This document shows, piece by piece, positions 40,602 to 44,510 of a DNA stretch of 44,510 bases. A model generated the notes under the pieces. That model was not told the DNA's origin. It was given only the letters and a program-made list of their open reading frames with translations, and searched no databases. The DNA comes from WTAW01 sp964406575 (GTDB lineage: Bacteria > Acidobacteriota > Aminicenantia > Aminicenantales > Aminicenantaceae). The position numbers and the translations under genes were made by a program. The stretch lies in assembly GCA_964406575.1 (NCBI GenBank), contig CAYOSH010000032.1, positions 1-44,510 of the forward strand, in the 5' to 3' direction. Numbering within the stretch: position 1 is the first letter of the stretch; each line of letters begins with the position of its first letter.

Positions 40602-41825
40602 TCAGTTAGGCCTGGCGTCGGTCCTTAATTCACTCTCCTCGATCAGGGAGATGAGCCCGCCAAATATCCGGTACTCATCGAGCCGGCAGGAATGTATCAA
40701 TTCTCCTTTGTAGACCATCATATTCAGACATCCATCACACAGGTTGGCTCTTCCCTTCAAATATTCATTGGGTTGTTGGAAAGAGAGGCTCTGAATATAG
40801 ACCTTATCAAACAGAGTCTGCGGTCGTCGAAGAGAGAATCGCACGAAATTAGAAAAAGTGTGGCGGACATCTCGATCGAAGAAACCTAGAAGAAACACTT
40901 TTTTTCCCGCATCGGCTCTCCTCGCAAAAGCCAAATAACGTCCTTTAAACAAATGATAGGCACTCTGAATAAGCTTCATGCTCTTTGGACCTAAAATCCC
41001 AAACAATTGATGTTCCGTCCCGATGTTGACAGTAATCAGAAACTTCAGCGTGTCTGGATCGACTGTCCCTTGGAGATATGCGGATGCTCTGTAGCCGTGA
41101 TAGTATTCCTCTAAAATATCAAACATTTCTCTGGATGTGATGTCGATTTCATTTTCAAGTTGTGTGGCGTGTTGAAACCGTGACGCATCGATCTTTTCTT
41201 CCTTGACCTTATAGACAATCCCCGCTTTTATCGGTATTGCGCGGAAGGCTATGAGAGAAACATGTTGCACCTTGTGGATGTTTTTCCTCGCCCAGTCCAC
41301 TACAGAAGGAAGATGAGGCAAACTTTCCTTAAAGATTGTGATGTTATATCCACACTGAACACCCCCGATATCCCAACAGAGGTCAGCGAAGTATTGTCTA
41401 AGCTCATTCAATTCGGCCTCGTTTTTATTTGTATGTCCCGGCCTCTTTTGACCGCAATCCACATGGAAGTGGTATTTTGCCAGACCGGCCATTTTCAATT
41501 CGAACGCCAGGTTCTCTGTCAGCGTCTCGCCATTTGTCAGCAATACGGGCTTCATTCCGTGAAAGCGGATAAAATCGATGACTTCAAGAATCTCGGGATA
41601 GAGCAAAGGTTCTCCTCCAGCCACCGCCATCCGGTCACAGTTGGTCAGTTTCTGACAGAGTAATATATCTTCCTTCACATCTCCTAGGGGACGATGCCCT
41701 TCTATTCTATGGCGATAACATCCCGGACAATGCAGATCGCATTCATCCGTGACTTCCACCCAACCGCCGACATTATCATGTTTTGACCAGGGCAGCCTGT
41801 AAAGCGAGTCCTTTTCAATACCCAT
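40602..41825 (-). CDS. Radical SAM enzyme A (cluster paralogue)
   Basis: A 407-aa radical SAM protein. The CxxxCxxC cluster is C29, C33 and C36 in ECDLHCPGCYRHR; GGEP is in AVAGGEPLLYPEI near residue 70. A C-terminal C-x2-C-x13-C (C363, C366, C380) in CDGCLNMM...HSCRLDEY may hold an auxiliary Fe-S cluster or part of one. It closely parallels the neighbouring radical SAM gene: LYRLPW at the start, HFHVD near residue 116 and LNELRQ.FAD. The reaction is unknown. GAAGGGA lies before ATG 41825. Confidence 0.85.
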   Translation of the reverse strand: MGIEKDSLYRLPWSKHDNVGGWVEVTDECDLHCPGCYRHRIEGHRPLGDVKEDILLCQKLTNCDRMAVAGGEPLLYPEILEVIDFIRFHGMKPVLLTNGETLTENLAFELKMAGLAKYHFHVDCGQKRPGHTNKNEAELNELRQYFADLCWDIGGVQCGYNITIFKESLPHLPSVVDWARKNIHKVQHVSLIAFRAIPIKAGIVYKVKEEKIDASRFQHATQLENEIDITSREMFDILEEYYHGYRASAYLQGTVDPDTLKFLITVNIGTEHQLFGILGPKSMKLIQSAYHLFKGRYLAFARRADAGKKVFLLGFFDRDVRHTFSNFVRFSLRRPQTLFDKVYIQSLSFQQPNEYLKGRANLCDGCLNMMVYKGELIHSCRLDEYRIFGGLISLIEESELRTDARPN

Positions 41826-41848
41826 TGCTTATTCCCTTCAAATCTAAA

Positions 41849-41983
41849 TTATCTAAAGTTCTGAACATCCCTTTCCAGATCGAGAAAAACATCTATGAAC
41901 AAAATTATCCAGCTGTGACAAGCGAGTTTTGCCGCAAAGGCGGGAATTTTATCGCTCATCAATTTTAGGTTTTCAAGAAGCAT
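41849..41983 (-). CDS. Putative 44-aa ORF between the radical SAM genes
   Basis: The ATG at 41983 has AAGGA seven bases upstream, the frame overlaps the end of the upstream radical SAM gene by 11 bases, and the stop lies 23 bases before the downstream one, so it fills the only gap of this size in the operon. The peptide begins MLLENLKLMSDKIPAFAAKL and has a hydrophobic middle (CHSWIILFIDVFL) and a charged end. I recognise no family; it could be a peptide substrate, a small membrane subunit or chance. Support is only positional. Confidence 0.4.
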   Translation of the reverse strand: MLLENLKLMSDKIPAFAAKLACHSWIILFIDVFLDLERDVQNFR

Positions 41984-43250
41984 TGTCTGTTCCTTGAATT
42001 CTTGGAACCGGCCGTAAGGGTCCTCCAAAATTTTTATAATCGTCGAGACGACAGGCTGATACCAGCTTGTCCTTCCAGACGGTTTTATTCGGGCAGCCAT
42101 CGCAAGTGTCTTCCTCACCGTTCGGGAGGATATCGATGGGCTGCAGAATATTGATCGACTGTGTGTTGAGTTTTTTGAAGAACAAAGATGGATTCTTCAA
42201 GCTGGCTCGGAAATATCGTTTAAAGGTCTTTCTCAATTCGGAGTCAAAAAGGCCGAACAGTACGAGAAGATTGCCTCTGCGATTCATAGAGGGTTTCGTG
42301 TAGGCAAGATAGGATCCTTTGAGAAAATGATGAAAATTCTGGATCAATTCCATGGATTTAGCTCCAAGATTTCCAAATATTTTTCCGGAAATACCGACAT
42401 GACAGCCAAGAGTCCACTTGAGAGAGTGAGACAAAGCCGTACCCCCTATGAAGGCGCACAATTCAAAATCTGGGATGATTTTTTCCACCTGTTGAAAAAT
42501 TTCCCAAGTGTGAATATTTCTGTAATCGGTTTTGGAATGATAAGCGAGATCTGATGTGTCAACTTTTGTGTCCCCTCTGTAAAAATCAAAAGGCCATTGG
42601 GGACCGATCATCCTCACAGCGATCAAAGTGAGGATATGAACTCGATCGATGTTTTGGATGGCCCAATCCACGATATCTGGGACGTATTCCAGGGCGTCCG
42701 GAAAAATGGTGGTGTTGAATGCGCATGTGAGATTCCCCTCATCGTACACCATATCAGCAAAATGCTGCCGAAGTTCATTGAGTTGTGTTTCATTACGCCC
42801 CTCCCAATCAGGACGGGATTGGTGGCTGTCCACGTGGAAGGTGAATCCGTGTGCACCCGCTTTTTTCAGGTCTTTCAACATATATCTATTCAGTCCTACT
42901 CCGTTCGTGACAATGACAGGTTTGACCTTGTAATTTTTGACTATCTGGGTGATTTCGACAATTTGGGGGTGGGTCAGAGGTTCTCCGCCTGCGATGAGCA
43001 TCGCATCACAGCGCCGGAGTTGGAGCATTGTCTGAAGCTCGTCCTCGATCTGCTGAAGAGTTTTTCGACTTGCTGGGTCATTACTTGCAAAACATGCATC
43101 GCAGGTGATATTGCATTGCCGGGTGGGCTCGAGCCAGGTCATGGCATTATCTGCCATAGTCCAGGGAAGACGGAAGAGTTTCTCCGTGTTTATTTCCCTA
43201 TGCGGCATCTCTTGATTCTTTGGAAAAGCTGAATCACTGATCTTTTCCAT
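41973..43250 (-). CDS. Radical SAM enzyme B (cluster paralogue)
   Basis: A 425-aa radical SAM protein, first gene of the cluster. The cluster cysteines are C46, C50 and C53 (QCNITCDACFAS); GGEP is in LIAGGEPLTHPQI near residue 87. It shares with the next radical SAM gene LFRLPW, FHVDSHQSRP near residue 138, LNELRQHFADM and the C-terminal C-x2-C-x13-C (C383, C386, C400, ending ACRLDDYKNFGG). AAGGAG is nine bases before ATG 43250. The promoter at 43360-43388 leaves about a 100-base leader. Chemistry unknown. Confidence 0.86.
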   Translation of the reverse strand: MEKISDSAFPKNQEMPHREINTEKLFRLPWTMADNAMTWLEPTRQCNITCDACFASNDPASRKTLQQIEDELQTMLQLRRCDAMLIAGGEPLTHPQIVEITQIVKNYKVKPVIVTNGVGLNRYMLKDLKKAGAHGFTFHVDSHQSRPDWEGRNETQLNELRQHFADMVYDEGNLTCAFNTTIFPDALEYVPDIVDWAIQNIDRVHILTLIAVRMIGPQWPFDFYRGDTKVDTSDLAYHSKTDYRNIHTWEIFQQVEKIIPDFELCAFIGGTALSHSLKWTLGCHVGISGKIFGNLGAKSMELIQNFHHFLKGSYLAYTKPSMNRRGNLLVLFGLFDSELRKTFKRYFRASLKNPSLFFKKLNTQSINILQPIDILPNGEEDTCDGCPNKTVWKDKLVSACRLDDYKNFGGPLRPVPRIQGTDNAS

Positions 43251-43294
43251 AAGTTATCGCTCCTTAATAGGATTTGAATATATATTCCCGGAAA

Positions 43295-43307
43295 TGGATT
43301 GAATCCA
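43295..43307. promoter_or_regulatory. Palindrome in the leader of the radical SAM operon
   Basis: TGGATTGAATCCA is a perfect 6-1-6 palindrome between the promoter at 43360-43388 and the first gene. It would fit a dimeric regulator site or a small hairpin in the leader; there is no further support. Confidence 0.3.
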
Positions 43308-43359
43308 AACATGTTATTTGATCCCACATGCAAGAATGTACAGCTCTTCAATTCTAAAG

Positions 43360-43388
43360 TTGATAAAAACCTGTTAAGAGTTTGTCAA
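43360..43388 (-). promoter_or_regulatory. Promoter of the radical SAM/CDP-alcohol cluster
   Basis: On the minus strand a consensus TTGACA (43383-43388) is followed after 17 bases by TATCAA (43360-43365). Start of transcription would be near 43353, about 100 bases before ATG 43250. All genes from 43250 to 36393 are co-directional. Confidence 0.5.
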
Positions 43389-43521
43389 TTCTTTGTAAAG
43401 TTTTTGGTATCTCTCTCATAATCATGTGCACCAATCTCGCTTTTTAAATCTGGCGTCCAATAACCTCTCTCCTTTAAATCCTGCTGACTCACTAGTGACT
43501 GACCTAAATATTTGAATTGAC
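43385..43521 (-). other. Coding-like tail downstream of the ABM-like protein gene
   Basis: Just after the stop of the gene at 43522 another minus-strand frame stays open to a TGA at 43385-43387 and reads like protein (SQQDLKERGYWTPDLKSE, then GAHDYERDTKNFTKN). It has no good start or Shine-Dalgarno; a GTG near 43495 is the only nearby candidate. It may be a fragment left by frameshift or a short unrecognised gene. Confidence 0.3.
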
Positions 43522-44340
43522 CTACTTTTTTGGTCTGTAAGTGAGATCGAGGCGGAGCCAGCCCGTGCTGAATTCCCATTTTCTAACAAGAGGCAGTATT
43601 TTCTTCCTCAGATTTTGAGATTCATTCCCATTGTGGATCCACATCCTCCCCGCATGACTCCAAAAGTCTGCGGGATCTTTTCCTGTCAAAGAGAGGAAAT
43701 AAACAGGGGTCTCCGTACCCATTTGGCCAGCATAGACATTGAAGGGTTCAGAAACACTTTTTCGGCGCCACAATGCAGCCCATGCCTTGCATATGTTTTC
43801 GAATTCTGCTTCTCGGCCGGCCAGGATGTAGAATGCATCCATCCGCATGTATCTTGCCTCCATAATGCTCAGTCTGGGATTGTTCGGGACATAGCTCAAG
43901 TCCAGCCTCTTTAAAATGACACCAGAGCGAATGCTCTCGTAAGCGTCTTTGAATCGGACGTGCAGATCCTGACGTTTCTCTGCATCCATTTTTTTCTGAA
44001 TCCGGTCCAGATCATTGATCAAAATGTCGATTTCTGCATAACTCTCTATCGGAGAACTGAAGTAATAGGAGTAGTCATCAGTGATGTCTCCAATGATTGA
44101 ACGTGGAAACTCAAACTCTTTGAATCGTCCTATCAATTCTCTAACAGCATTTTCAAACTCTTCGATCCTGGCGGGTTTGACTCGAACTTCAAGGATGCAT
44201 ATGAGTTGGGACTTTGGCTTTTTCACCTGGCTGATTATTACAGAATGATTCAAGCAGAATAAGAGACACACAGCGACAAAAATGACCTTTCTTGGTACCG
44301 TGAAATTATCCTTTCGCTGAAGTGGAGAAATGAAATACAA
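43522..44340 (-). CDS. Exported protein with two ABM-like (dimeric alpha+beta barrel) repeats
   Basis: A 272-aa protein starting with TTG 44340 (GAGGGGG close upstream; no ATG fits). A hydrophobic segment (KVIFVAVCLLFCLNHSVIIS, about 18-37) is a signal peptide or anchor. Residues about 45-140 (LEVRVKPARIEEFENAVRELI) and 150-265 (ARYMRMDAFYILAGREAEFENICKAW) look like two divergent copies of a ferredoxin-like antibiotic-monooxygenase fold with 'R....EFE' helices. Catalysis is not assured. It lies upstream of and co-directional with the radical SAM cluster, separated by about 270 bases and its promoter. Confidence 0.65.
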   Translation of the reverse strand: MYFISPLQRKDNFTVPRKVIFVAVCLLFCLNHSVIISQVKKPKSQLICILEVRVKPARIEEFENAVRELIGRFKEFEFPRSIIGDITDDYSYYFSSPIESYAEIDILINDLDRIQKKMDAEKRQDLHVRFKDAYESIRSGVILKRLDLSYVPNNPRLSIMEARYMRMDAFYILAGREAEFENICKAWAALWRRKSVSEPFNVYAGQMGTETPVYFLSLTGKDPADFWSHAGRMWIHNGNESQNLRKKILPLVRKWEFSTGWLRLDLTYRPKK

Positions 44341-44510
44341 ATACCCCCTCTATATATAAGGAACCTCACTCTAATTGTTTCACAATATTGTATCACAGAT
44401 ATGAAAAGGTTAAAAAAAACGGGATTGGTGCGCAAAGAATTCCATAAGGAATTAGCCTGAACTATTCATAAAAAATGTCGATACTTTGTTCAACAAAAGC
44501 AATGTCAAAT
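44341..44510. other. Upstream region at the window edge
   Basis: AT-rich. A perfect ACAATATTGT palindrome lies at 44382-44391 and a minus-strand TACAAT could be a -10, with no good -35. A minus-strand TTGACA sits near the end at 44503-44508. No gene is visible. Confidence 0.3.

Noticed and set aside
42597..43232. Plus-strand open frame (211 codons) opposite radical SAM B
   Set aside because: Antisense to a protein with intact radical SAM motifs.
40602..43250. Classical radical SAM peptide (RiPP) cluster
   Set aside because: No peptide-recognition domain, precursor family or transporter is visible and the neighbours are alcohol/phosphodiester enzymes; the small ORF is kept only as a separate open question.
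1..44510. CRISPR array, tRNA or rRNA genes, intact insertion sequence
   Set aside because: No regularly spaced repeats, cloverleaf-like segments, rRNA-like stretches or transposase-like proteins were found on reading both strands by eye.

Overview
The window looks like chromosome of an uncultured diderm (outer-membrane) bacterium. It opens with a complete S10-spc-alpha ribosomal protein array (141-15347) in the classical order, with secY, adk, map and infA-rpmJ embedded. It then passes into accessory and housekeeping genes. Lipoprotein signal peptides, predicted outer-membrane barrels, an OstA/LptD-like protein, zinc-ribbon versions of S4, S14, L24 and L36, and frequent GTG/TTG starts fit an Acidobacteria/Aminicenantes-like lineage. 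That placement rests on general resemblance only and is of low confidence. I recognised no tRNA, rRNA, CRISPR array or intact insertion sequence.

141-15347 (+): 31 genes, most of them overlapping or a few bases apart, so they are probably transcribed as one or a few long units. A perfect 13-bp tandem duplication carries the Shine-Dalgarno of rplC.

15348-19131 (+): a spacer with a hairpin, a palindromic repeat and a strong promoter. Four overlapping envelope genes follow: a DUF5683-like small membrane protein, a beta-propeller lipoprotein, an OstA/LptD-like barrel and a small exported protein. A convergent hairpin closes the block.

19129-29421 (mixed): a LysM lytic transglycosylase, a CCA-type nucleotidyltransferase/HD protein (with Gly replacing a catalytic Asp), a secreted C1 peptidase lipoprotein, an LEA14-like protein coupled to a GT2 glycosyltransferase, a nitroreductase, an OMP barrel, TsaC/Sua5 and a PqqB-like Tat-exported hydrolase.

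29579-34091 (-): cobB (class III sirtuin), larC, folE and metG in tandem. LarC has no larA, larB or larE partner in the window. 34092-34545 is non-coding, with a palindromic repeat, a long inverted repeat and a promoter. 34546-36348 (+): an MTAP-type phosphorylase followed by a PfkB kinase.

36393-43250 (-): the most unusual part. It is a co-directional cluster read in the order radical SAM, 44-aa ORF, radical SAM, GNAT-like acyltransferase, saccharopine-dehydrogenase-like oxidoreductase, CDP-alcohol phosphotransferase, and IPCT-like nucleotidyltransferase. The last two resemble the two halves of di-myo-inositol-phosphate synthase. The cluster as a whole suggests an undescribed pathway that makes an unusual amino/acyl-modified alcohol and installs it by phosphodiester chemistry (phospholipid headgroup or solute). 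43522-44340 (-) upstream is an exported protein with two ABM-like repeats.
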